Shown here one piece after another: positions 1-9,331 of a DNA stretch of 64,000 bases. The stretch comes from Stomoxys calcitrans (Eukaryota > Arthropoda > Insecta > Diptera > Muscidae). Under the pieces are notes generated by a model. The model was not told where the DNA came from, did no database searches, and saw only the letters and a program-made list of their open reading frames with translations. Position 1 is the first letter of the stretch, and each line of letters begins with the position of its first letter. The translations under genes were made by a program, and so were the position numbers. The stretch lies in the NCBI RefSeq assembly GCF_963082655.1, contig NC_081554.1, forward strand, positions 44,450,291-44,514,290, given 5' to 3'.

Positions 1-800
1 TTTAGTATTGACGTAGGTCGTTAGAGATTGCAAATGGGCCCCATCGGTTCAGATTTGGATATAGCTCCCATATCAACCGATCCCCCGATTTGACTTCTTG
101 AGCCACTGGAAGCCATAATTTTCATCCGATTTGGCTGAAATTTTGCACATGGTGTACTGTTATGACTTCTAACAACTGTGTAAAGTACGGTCCGACTCGG
201 TCTTTAATCTGATATAGCTCCCATATAACCCGATCTCCCGATTTGACTTCTTGAGCCCCTGGAAACCTCAATTTTCATCCGATTTGCCCGAAATCGTGTT
301 AAGTACGGCCCAAATCGGTGAAGAACCTGATATAGCTCCCATATAAACCAATCTCTGGATTTGACTTCTTGAGCACCTCGAAGACGTAATTTTTGTCTGA
401 TTTGGCTGAAATTTTTCACATGGTGTTCTGTTATGACTTCCAACAACTGTGTTAAGTAAGGTCCAAATCGCTCAAGAACCTGATATAGCTCCCATATAAA
501 TCGATCTCCCATTTCACTTCTTGAGCCCCTAGAAGCAGCAATTTTTGTACAACTTGGCTGAAATTTTGAACATAGTGTTCTGTTATAAATTCCAATAACT
601 ATGTTCAGTACGGTTCGAACCGGTCTCTCGGTCATCCTTGTTCGGTTCCTACAACTTTATTTTGCTGCTTTTACAGAAGTTTGGTATGTAGAATAAAATT
701 ATGTCCTTCAACTAAATTTATTTTATATAAATTTTAGCAGAATCCATGGTGGTGGGTACCTAAGATTTGACCCGGTCGAACTTAGCACGCATTTACATAT
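1..800 (-). mobile_element. DINE-1/Helentron-like repeat, partial, with ~150-bp internal units
   Basis: Four internal units are seen, with the recurring block gatatagctcccatat near 58, 209, 329 and 480. Spacing is about 151, 120 and 151 bp; the short unit lacks about 30 bp. The copy ends at about 742-800 with the family terminus: a GGTGGTGGGTA block, then a degenerate GC-rich palindrome and a TTAGCACGC end. It begins before the window. Strand is given relative to the orientation reading tatatgggagctatatc. The family assignment is explained at 54140-56525. Confidence 0.7.
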
Positions 801-806
801 ACAATT

Positions 807-1292
807 CAGAAAAATCCATGAAATCTTAATTTATTATTTGGGGATTATTTCATGCAAAATTTGATCGAGACTGCGCCCCAAATGGTCCATCCGCTTAGTC
901 CAATTTATACATGGGCTTTAACATAGACCCACAAAAAATAGTCTAAAGGCATTAAATCGCACTATCTAGGCGGCCAATTGACCGGTCCCCAACGTGAAAT
1001 AAAATGTTCACCGAACTCGCCTCTCAATAAGTCCATTGTTACGCATGATGTGCGGCATTTGGCATCGTCTAATTGAAACCACATGTCATGCAATTCCAGC
1101 TCTTGCATTTTGGGCTAAAAAAATTGGATATCATCTAACGGTAGCGCTCACCATTCATAGTTACGATACGATTCGCATCATCTTTGCAGAAGTACGGTCC
1201 AATGATGCCACCAACCCATAAACCGCACAAAACTATGACCTTTTCTGGATGCATTGGTAGCTCTTGCAATTCTTCTGCTTATTCAATTACCC
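807..1292 (-). pseudogene. Mariner-like transposase relic (C-terminal two thirds)
   Basis: The minus strand translates, with stops, to a Tc1/mariner-superfamily transposase. A MWFQ motif is followed by a damaged second-aspartate site (LDDA in place of QDGA), then MDLLRGEFGEHFISR, VNWPPR and MPLDYFLW with the third aspartate present. The N-terminus and first catalytic aspartate are missing: SINE-1 begins at 1293 at the 5' side of the reading frame. It resembles the relic at 9334-10644 closely, including flanking non-coding sequence near 807. It cannot encode an active enzyme. Confidence 0.8.
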
Positions 1293-1693
1293 AAACTTGC
1301 CATGAACATTCCACTAAGGAACAGGGGCAAATTTCTCACATATCAATGAGTACAGCCCGATTCAAGTTTAACCTCAATGATAGGCCTCCTTTTTATAGCC
1401 GAGTCCGAACGGCGTGCCACTGGCAAACTTCTCACATATCAATGAGTGCAGTCCGATTCAAATTTTAAGCTCAATGATAAAGGGCGTCCTGTTTATAGCC
1501 GAGTCCGAACGGCGTGCCGCAGTGCGACAACTCTCTGGAGAGAAGTTTTACATGGCATAGTACCTCACAAATGTTGCCAGCATTAGGAGGGGAAAACCAC
1601 CGTTGAAAATTTTTTTCTGTTGGTCTCGCCAGTCTTCGAACCCGGGCGTTCAACGTCATAGGCGGACATGCTAACCTCTGCGCTACGGTGGCC
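1293..1693 (-). mobile_element. SINE-1 copy with internal tandem duplication
   Basis: tRNA-derived SINE read on the minus strand. The head near 1693 has the A-box-like stretch tagcgcagaggttagcatgt, and a B-box-like GGTTCGAA block lies near 1630. The body contains the family blocks gcacgccgttcggactcgg and gagcttaaa. The 3' half is duplicated: the segment starting at 1328 recurs at 1424, a 96-bp period. This makes the copy longer than the usual ~300 bp. Confidence 0.8.
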
Positions 1694-1805
1694 TCCGCTT
1701 ACGGTGGCTTAGTAGGGTAGAATGTTCCATTTACTTAAAATCTCAAAATATTTGGGTTTTTGGCTGAAAGGTGCGAAAAAGCTAACTATGTCACTATGAA
1801 AATAC

Positions 1806-1968
1806 AAATTTGTCCATGACCATTCCATTAGGGGACAGGGGCAAACTTCTCACATATTAAGGATTTCTATCCGATTCAAGTTAAAATTCAATTACAAGGG
1901 GCCTCCCTTAATAGTCGACCCCGAACTGCGTGTCCCAGTGCGCCACCTCTTTGGGAAGAAGATGTTCG
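1806..1968 (-). mobile_element. SINE-1 fragment (3' half)
   Basis: Diverged 3' half of the family: the tail (attccattaggggacaggg), the gcaaacttctcacatat block and the cgaactgcgtgtcccagtg block are recognisable. The tRNA-like head is missing. Confidence 0.65.
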
Positions 1969-2867
1969 CTATACACCACCATTAAACAATTCATTGGCAA
2001 CAGTTGGGGCATATAAACTACGTGTCATACGTTGGTTGCTTAGTATATTTTTCGGATCTATAAAGCTATATGGTATTATGGTATTGAGGACGAAACTCGA
2101 AAAATCCACCAACGGTTTAATAATCAGCAAAATCCCAAAAATTGCTTAAATAAACCGAATTCCACTATTTATGGCCTTAATTTTGATAAACTAAGTAATG
2201 ACAAGATCAACGATTTCATGTAGTCCCTAAATTTTTTCTTGAGCCCACATAAAATCAACAAATCAACTTAACTACAACACCAAACCTATGTTGCCGTTTC
2301 CATAACACAAACCATTGTAGGTTCTTCGTTAAATGTTTTATTGAACTATTAGCAAACATAACATTGGAAACGCCCTAGAAATGTTTCGGATTTTGCACCT
2401 AAGCTTTTGTAGCAACAAAACACAGGCACAGGGAAACCTTGTTGTGCAAAAACAAAAAAAACATAAGGCATTCTTGTATGCAAAACCAGTAATTTTTCAC
2501 TGAAATCGAAAAACAAAAGCTTATGGGGCAAGCAATGTGACTAGCGCATAGTTTCAAATTTATCATAGAAATTACTTTGGCCCAAAGGCATTTCGATAAT
2601 GAAATGAACCGACGACGTCAACAAGCAACTCCGTATTTGCAGCTTCAGCAGCAAATCAACAACATGTTTAGTTATACTCAATGAATGAGAAGGAGCTACC
2701 ATGCACATTTATTCGCATGTCTGGATGATTATTGAGATAAGGAGAAATCCGGGCAAATAATGAGAATTTTTTGGTTTTTTGAAATCGTTGATTTCAAAAG
2801 ACAAGATTTTGTTGATTGTAATATACAGTATGTAGTTCAAAATCTAAGAATTCTTTACATATTTAGA
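1969..2867. other. AT-rich unique stretch, no gene seen
   Basis: No recognisable repeat or protein motif on either strand. The open frames here are short and have no familiar composition. Confidence 0.5.
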
Positions 2868-3665
2868 TGTGGATACGAGTACGAAAGTGGGTATCAATTC
2901 TTGCTCTACCCCCCAATTACTTTCATTTAAGCCCCACATTGACATGTTTGGTAAATATGCCCGATTTAGGGGTATTTTGGGGAGTGGGGTGGTGCCCCAA
3001 ACACTAAGCCCTGAAAATATATCAGCAACGTGCTCTCTTCTCATATATTTGAACCCCATATTGCCATTGGCCTCAAAATTGGATATCAAATTCTTTTTGT
3101 AATCTCAAATACCATTGACTCAAACCCCTTATTGAAAAAGCCAGAAAATATATCCGGTTTGGGGTATGGGGCCTAAAATCTAAGAGTATCGAACTCCACT
3201 GTCATTAAGACCCAAATTGTCTTGGTGAGCAAATACGTCCTATTTGGGGGTTGTTATGATGGTGGGACGTCCCCTAGTCAATTGGTCCCGAATGTTGATG
3301 TCACATTCATGGTCTACTCCCAAATACCTATTATTTGAACTCCATTTTTCCATAGTCGACAAACATGACCGGTTTGGCTTTGAAAATTTATGTCAGATTC
3401 GTGTTCTACTCTAATATACCTCTTATTTGAGCCTCATATTGCAATGGTCAGCAAATACATCCTATTTGAGTGGGGTTATGGGGTTGGGGTGGCCCCAGAC
3501 ACTTTTCCCGAACATTGATATCATATACGCGCTTTACTTTCAAAGACCTTCCATTTGAGCCCTATATTGCTATGGCCGTAAATTTGTCATCTTTGGGGGA
3601 TGATCTCGGGGATGATCGGCTCTCCAAACACTTGGTCCCACATTTGCGTATTCAACACTCAAATA

Positions 3666-3901
3666 TTGGGTTGCCCAAAAAGTTATTGCGGATTTTTCAA
3701 AAAGAAAGTAAATGCATTTTTAATAAAACTTAGAATGAACTTTAATCAAATGTACTTTTTTACACTTTTTTTTCTAAAGCAAGCTAAAGGTAACAGCTGA
3801 TAACTGACGAAAGAAAGAATGCAATTACAGAGTTACAAGCTGTGAAAAAATTAGTCAACGCCGACTATATGAAAAATCCGCAATTACTTTTTGGGCAACC
3901 A
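3666..3901 (+). mobile_element. Mariner-derived MITE copy 1 (~236 bp)
   Basis: The left inverted repeat TTGGGTTGCCCAAAAAGTTA is matched by the inverted right end ...ctttttgggcaacc. The element is flanked by TA at 3664-3665 and 3902-3903. Removing the element and one TA restores an uninterrupted array-G1 unit (...ctcaaa TA catttcattt...), so the insertion boundaries are exact. The TIR core AAAAGTAATTGCGG is shared with cecropia-type mariners such as human Hsmar1 (from memory). There is no coding capacity. Confidence 0.9.
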
Positions 3902-4236
3902 TACATTTCATTTAAGCTGCAACTTGCCATGGGCAGTAAATAAGTCCTGTTTGAGGGATGCTTTGGAGAAGGGGTGGTCCCCCAGAAACTTTGTCCCAAA
4001 TTTGAATATCATATTCGTATTTTACTCGCAAATACCTTTCATTTGAGCTTCATATTGCCATGGTCGCAAAATATGTCCGATTTAGGGGTGTTTTGGGGCT
4101 TGGGGTGGTCCCCCAAACACTAGGTCCGACAATTGAATATCAGATACGTTTTCTAATCTTAAATACCTTTCATTTGAGTCCCATATTGTCGTGATTGGTG
4201 TATATATATATTTGGTAGGTTTTGGGGAGGGCGCCT

Positions 4237-4258
4237 CCCCCCCCCCCCCCCCCCCCCC
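4237..4258 (+). repeat. Poly-C homopolymer, 22 bp
   Basis: A run of 22 cytosines inside array G1. It is the longest G/C homopolymer in an otherwise AT-rich window. Confidence 0.9.
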
Positions 4259-4564
4259 TAACCCCATCCGATATTGGGATATCAAACTTTTGTTTGTAGG
4301 TTACTATAAGAAAATTTCGCTTAAATCGCACCACCCATCTTCGAGATCTGGCGCTTCTGAAAATTAGGGTGAGGGGGAGGGTCCGCTCTCCCTTCAGACA
4401 TCAAAAAATTTAGTACCCTATTTTCAGCACGGGATCATTATGCAGTGAAAATTTCAAAAAAATCAAACACAAATTGATTTTTATATATAAGAAGATTTTA
4501 AACCGATCTTAAGCAAAATAATAAGTCTTCTTTCTTTCTTCTGTGATTTACATTATCCACCGAA

Positions 4565-4874
4565 GGCCACCGTAGCGCAGAGGTTAGCATGTCCGCCTAT
4601 GGCGCTGAACGCCTGGTTTTGAATCCTGGCGAGACCATCAGAAACATTTTCATCGGTGGTTTTCCCCTCCTAATGCTGGCAATATTTGTGAGCTACTATG
4701 CCATGTAAAACTTCTCTCCAAAGAGGTGTTGCACTGCGGCACGCCGTTCGGACTCGGCTATAAAAATGAGGTCCCTAATCATTAAAACTTGAATTGGTCT
4801 GTACTCATTGATGTGTGAAAAGTTTGCCCCTGTTCTTTAGTAAAATGTTCATGGGCAAAATTTGTATTTGTATT
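4565..4874 (+). mobile_element. SINE-1 full-length copy with candidate target duplication
   Basis: Complete copy. The tRNA-like head is at 4565-4640 (A-box-like tagcgcagaggttagcatgt; B-box-like block decayed to GGTTTTGAATCC). The body includes gcacgccgttcggactcgg, and the tail is ATTTGT-type. An 11-bp direct repeat (tgatttacatt) lies at 4544-4554 and 4875-4885, with about 10 bp of extra sequence between the left repeat and the SINE head. Confidence 0.85.
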
Positions 4875-4885
4875 TGATTTACATT

Positions 4886-5597
4886 TTCAAAATCGTGAGC
4901 ACACAAAACTTTGTATATTCGACAAATTCATCCTACTCCTTCCCATTATAGTTTTTTGTTCAATGTATTCATATCTCTCCAGTTAGTGCATCTCTACCTT
5001 AAGTCCTGATTAAGCTCTTAGCAACCATATGAGTATATGTGATTTTTTTTTCGAAATGGTAAAAAAAAACAATTTTGCTAACTGCAACATCACAAATGTT
5101 TTGTAGGCAGTCGTGTATGGTTTAGTTAACAAGTAACTCAATTTATTTACTCGTCCCGTATTGTCTAAAGGCAAAATATTGATTAATTTGCAACAATATG
5201 TTTGAAATTGAATTGGCAAAAGGATGGTAGGTAACAAGCAGCCATGAAGCAGCTAAAAACCAGCGAGTACATGTTGGCTATGTCTTGTCTTCAGGTTGGG
5301 TTGATGTTATACCCTACACCACTACAGTAAGTAGTTCAAGGTATGGCTACTATTTTATAAGCTAGAAACAGAAGGAAGATCAGCTTTTGGTTAAAATGAC
5401 AACAATTTAGTTAGGCCAGACCAAAAATGGTCATTTATTCTATGCAAAATCTATTTGTGAAACTATCTCGACCAAAGCTATAAAGAGATCGGTATATACC
5501 TTCATCCTGAAGATTATGGCATAAGTTCAAGTCTGGTCTATGTAGTTATTACTTTCCATATAAAAATGAATTATACGCAAATATAGAACCTCCCTGG
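4886..5597. other. AT-rich unique stretch
   Basis: No repeat family, RNA gene or protein motif recognised. Confidence 0.45.
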
Positions 5598-5790
5598 AGG
5601 CCACCGTGGCGCAGGGGTTAGCATATGCGCCTATGACTCCGAACGGCTTGATTCAAATCCCGACGTGAATATGGCTGGCTAGAGCCTCGAAATTCTACAC
5701 ACAATCTCGCCAACACCTCAGCTCTATTCATTCCAAATTCCAAAGGGATACCTCTGCCCGTTCTCACACGGCATATATTTTACTAGTTTT
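5598..5790 (+). mobile_element. tRNA-like SINE head with a different body
   Basis: 5598-5665 resembles the SINE-1 head (ggccaccgtggcgcagggg, then a B-box-like gattcaaatcc). The sequence after it does not match the SINE-1 body. It is either a second SINE family sharing the head or a truncated SINE-1 joined to other DNA. Confidence 0.5.
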
Positions 5791-5799
5791 TTTCGGTTT

Positions 5800-6240
5800 T
5801 ATCCCACTGTGGGACGTTCGATGACGAGTAGGAGCAGTCGAGCACTTGTAATGTCACTGCCTCGTTATTGCAAGGGGAAGATACAGGATGATGGGTGCAC
5901 ACCTAGAGTCTATATTCCCTACAGGCTCTTAGCCCTCTTGTCATTCTGGATTTCTGTAGAGGTCTGAAATGGCTGAATGATCATACTCTCGACTGTGAGT
6001 TTTTCTTCTTGTCTTATGCGTTAGTTTCGTTTTGGCTGTCCTGTATCTTCTTGTGGTGCATGCATATGTTGTTTCTCTTTCTTTTTCTCTTCTACTCTTT
6101 CTAAGCGAACTTAATGGACCGTGCCTGGATTTCCTCCAGGCACTTACCTAATCCCCTTGTCATTATGGAGTTCTATAGAACGAATATTCTCACTGGTGAG
6201 AATTTATTCTCGATCTGCCAAGTACCCAGTGCTACTCGCG
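5800..6240 (+). mobile_element. LINE-B 3' end fragment, sense
   Basis: Resembles the triplicated LINE-B 3' end at 58612-59184: gcagtcgagcacttgtaatg, then an acaggatgatgggtg block, then ccctacaggctcttagccct. A second related block begins near 6121 (cctggatttcctccaggca). From 5998 onward it forms the left arm of an inverted repeat with 6310-6545. Confidence 0.6.
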
Positions 6241-6545
6241 TGCCCTCCAACCTTACTTAACAACCTCGCATACCTGCTGCCTCACTGGTGGACCTTTGTT
6301 TCTTTTTCTTTGCCCTAGAATAATGTAGTAGAAAAAGAGAAGATGGAAGAAGAAGAAACACTGATGAAGATACACAAAAGCCCAGAGCAAGACAGCACAA
6401 ACGAGAGGAAATTTGAATTAGCGCATAAGAACCAGACGGAAAGGAAACCAAGCGGAGCGAGAATAAATTATCACCAGTGAGAGTATTTGGTCGGCAGATC
6501 TTTTGTCACTACAAGAGGACTAAGCGCCTGGAGGAAATCCAGGCA
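5998..6545. repeat. Imperfect inverted repeat of LINE-B 3' ends
   Basis: The left arm (5998-6230) and right arm (6310-6545) are imperfect reverse complements. Strong matches are cctggatttcctccaggc near 6125 against 6522-6541, and tattctcactggtga near 6186 against 6468-6487. A loop of about 80 bp separates the arms. This is two oppositely oriented LINE-B tails joined tail to tail. Confidence 0.65.
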
Positions 6546-6770
6546 TGGAAAAAGTTGGCTCCTCCTTATCATGTGCCTTCTCCTCGCAGAAGGTGTTCGG
6601 ACGTCTCCAACTCCATCTCGTCATAGTACGCTAGGAAGAAGACTGCCACTCCCTGCCAACAGCGCGAGATAAACAGACTGGCGTTGCAATGACCAGTCAG
6701 GACTTCTAACAACAGTCCGAAGTCATGCTTCCACAGCCCCTAGCCCATGCCTCATACGCGTAGTAGTCGT

Positions 6771-6916
6771 AGAATGCGTCCACTCTACCAAGAAATTCGT
6801 ACTGGGAAAGTCTAACTGATTTTGTAGAGCGATCCACACCAATAGAATGCGTCCACTCTACCAAGAAATTCGTACTGGGAAAGTCTAACTGATTTTGTAG
6901 AGCGATCCACACCAAT
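6771..6916. repeat. Perfect 73-bp tandem duplication
   Basis: 6771-6843 and 6844-6916 are identical over 73 bp. The unit lies in the C-terminal part of LINE-B. Perfect identity inside a strongly decayed element implies a recent event or an assembly artefact. Confidence 0.9.
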
Positions 6917-7309
6917 TTTATTTCTGATTATCTTATCGGCCGCTGCTTTTCCCTGCCATTTCCCTGAGTCCCAATACCCAAACCTTTCAAACCAGCGTCT
7001 ATCTCATTAACTTTTCATGTATCGTGCCGCCGCTCCCATATGGTCCACATGGTCCCCAGTGTCTTCAAGACCACGAAAACATGATATATACTGCACCCGT
7101 CCAAAATTCTCTACGATTCCCTGAGTGCAAGAACTCAATGAACACTTCCGCCTCGTGGTCCCCATCCCATTTGGACCCATCCGTGTATACATAAGGTCCA
7201 GGGAAGGTCGGTCCACACCCAACACAGAGATACCTTTTTTGAGAAAAAGACGTGCAATATGTCGACAACGAAGAACAACCTTGCAAATTTGCAAGGAAGG
7301 ACTCCCTTG

Positions 7310-7591
7310 CAAATTTGCCCATGAACATTCCATTAAGGAACAGGGGCAAATTTCTCACATATCAATGAGCGCTGTACGATTCAAGTTTAAGCTCAGTGAT
7401 AAGGGACCTCTTTTTTAAAGTTGAACCCCAATGGCGTTCTCAGTGCTACACCTCTGGGGAAAAGTTTTTTAAGGGCATGGAAGAGATAACCACCGCTGAA
7501 AATTATTTCTGATATTCTCGCCAGGATTCGAACCCAGGCGTTCAACGTCATAGGGGGACATGCTTACATCTGCGCAACAGTGGCCTACAGT
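7310..7591 (-). mobile_element. SINE-1 insertion in LINE-B with 13-bp target duplication
   Basis: Full-length minus-strand copy: the tail is at 7310-7350, the decayed gagtccgaacggcgtgccgc block near 7415-7440, the B-box-like region near 7528-7537 and the head ending at about 7586. The exact direct repeat aaggactcccttg occurs at 7297-7309 and 7592-7604. These flanks are contiguous LINE-B sequence, so the SINE inserted after LINE-B. Confidence 0.92.
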
Positions 7592-9331
7592 AAGGACTCC
7601 CTTGGTATACAATAAGTCGCAAATGGCCAAAAATAGATCCATAAAAAGGGCCAAAGAAGGGAGCGCCAGGTACCCCACTCCTTGAGTCTTAGGACAATCT
7701 TTGTTACCACATACACCCAACATAGTGGTGCAAAGTTCTAAGATCGAAGTGGTACACAGTGTCTCACTCAGGGCACGCCTGAACCTTCTCTATTTTCCTG
7801 CGGAGGGCACAGTGTCCAGAGCAAGATATCCAAAAATGAGAATCGGCCAAACAACCGTCGTTAACATCCGGTATACCGTCCACAGCATGAAAACGCAACT
7901 CCTTTCTATCGAGTGGCGACAGAAGTAGAGTGCCTTCAGTCCCCAGTGATCAGTTTGTGGTCAAGAATCACGCCAAAGTACTTCAACACCGGAGAAAGCG
8001 GCAGCTCTACCCCATTCATTACAGTTTCCCTGCAAACACCCAGCTTTTTTCGCCTGGTGAAAAGTACCAGCGCAGCGTTAATGGGATTTATTTCAAGCCC
8101 GTTGGTCCTCCTCCATACAGACAGCTTCCTTAATGCCTACCAAACTAGGTGCGTTGCTTTTGTGGTGTACAAATTGGTTGAAAATTTGGTGGCGGATATA
8201 TTTAATTTTTTTTTTTTTTATATCGAAGTAAGAGCCAAGATCCTCGTCAAGCTCCCGAAGGTAAGCAAGCTTGTTCCGGTCCAAAGTACCGATCGCGCTG
8301 GGGAACACAATGGATATTTAAAGGAGCAAATAACTCGCCTTGTCATGTCGAGCATCATAGACACTCAGTATTTGTGCAAGAGCCGGTGCCGCCCGGCCTC
8401 TCACTGAGACTCTCCGCGCTCGAAACCGCTGATTGTCCGCAACTGCCGTTGCACCTGCTCAGTATGAAGCATTCCACTATCCGCAATCTGTGAACGCGCC
8501 CGGTAGCTCGCAGCTAAGATTCCCGTGAAAGCAGTGAACACCACCCAGATCGTACCTCAATGTTCCAGCTTGTGTGGTGCTCACAGTTATACCATGCCGG
8601 GAGATGTTGAAGGTGTTATTAAAATACGTGACATGGCTGATCGTATCAAAATCCTTGAAAAAGTAAAGAGCCACCAGAACCGTCCCGTGATACGGCTGTG
8701 CCTGATTGATGCCTTGGCTAATATTTGCAGTGCAAGGCAGTCTTGAAGTGTGTCAACCCAAAGAAGTTTATTTTCCAGCCTCGGGAGGAGTTCTGTTTCA
8801 AGGTCTTGGCTACCGGTGAGAGAAGGGAAATCGCTTTATGCGATTCCCTCTTGCTCAAGTCTTTTTCAATTCTTTCCTTGCCCATTTCCACGCATTGGAG
8901 ACTATAAGGGTGTTCAGAGACAGGTTGAGGACCTTGTTAAGTCAGTCACTAGGCTTCCGGAACATGCAAATTCACGAGCATCAGTGTTGCGATTCCTTTG
9001 AAGCCCAGCGTCTTGGCGTTGTGGATGATATTGTAACTTCGACCATTATTAAATTGTAGTGGTTGTACATGGGCTCGGAGACTGCGAATGGCTCCCATCC
9101 TCGCCCTGTCACTAGCGGGGTGCTCAATAATAATAATGTCTTTGGAAGTCGCTGTTTGATCGTCAACAGGGACTGAGGTCCTGTTATCCTTTATTCTGGA
9201 GTTTGAGGTTGACTTAATATAAGACCACAGCTTGGCAATACCGGCGCTTAAGTTACAATGCTCCAATCGCTACAGTCATAAATTTCCCTTAGGTACGTTG
9301 ACCAGCCTGAAATCCCATACCAATTGGCTAC

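Larger units (their letters stand above)
2868..4490 (+). repeat. G/C-rich tandem array, ~130-bp units (array G1)
   Basis: About ten diverged units repeat the pattern 'tcatttgagccccatattgccatgg ... aaatatgtccgatttggggg ... ggggtggtcccccaaacac' with spacing mostly between 90 and 155 bp (block positions near 2923, 3047, 3202, 3333, 3423, 3552, 3906, 4042, 4170). A MITE splits the array at 3666-3901. The right end (about 4320-4490) is non-repetitive and is probably the terminus of the same element. The same family lies in reverse orientation at 31985-33590. I do not recognise its class; a minisatellite-bearing non-autonomous transposon is one possibility. Confidence 0.65.
6310..9300 (-). mobile_element. 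LINE-B: RNase H-bearing non-LTR retrotransposon, degenerate, ~3 kb
   Basis: Read on the minus strand the domains are collinear. Near 9040-8950 is the start of the RT domain (KTLGFKGIATLMLVNL). At 8850-8690 are the finger motifs. Near 8674-8630 is the catalytic palm block ALYFFKDFDTISHVTY. At 8115-7950 is the thumb (NPINAALVLFTRRKK ... VLKYFGVILDHK). Near 7195-7165 is RNase H (YVYTDGSKWDG). At 6740-6430 is the C-terminal region and tail. Stops and frameshifts are frequent, and the usual SPLL and YADD blocks are not clear. A SINE-1 (7310-7591) interrupts it. Placement in the RNase H-bearing I/LOA/R1-like group is inferred from domain content. Confidence 0.8.

Noticed and set aside
4565..4640. 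True tRNA gene at SINE-1 heads (also 56872, 62587 and others)
   Set aside because: A- and B-box-like motifs are present, but the acceptor and anticodon stems do not pair, and the sequence continues into the SINE body.
7913..8407. 164-codon + strand open frame, the longest in the window
   Set aside because: It is the antisense of LINE-B reverse transcriptase (thumb motifs read on the minus strand), so it is a shadow frame.
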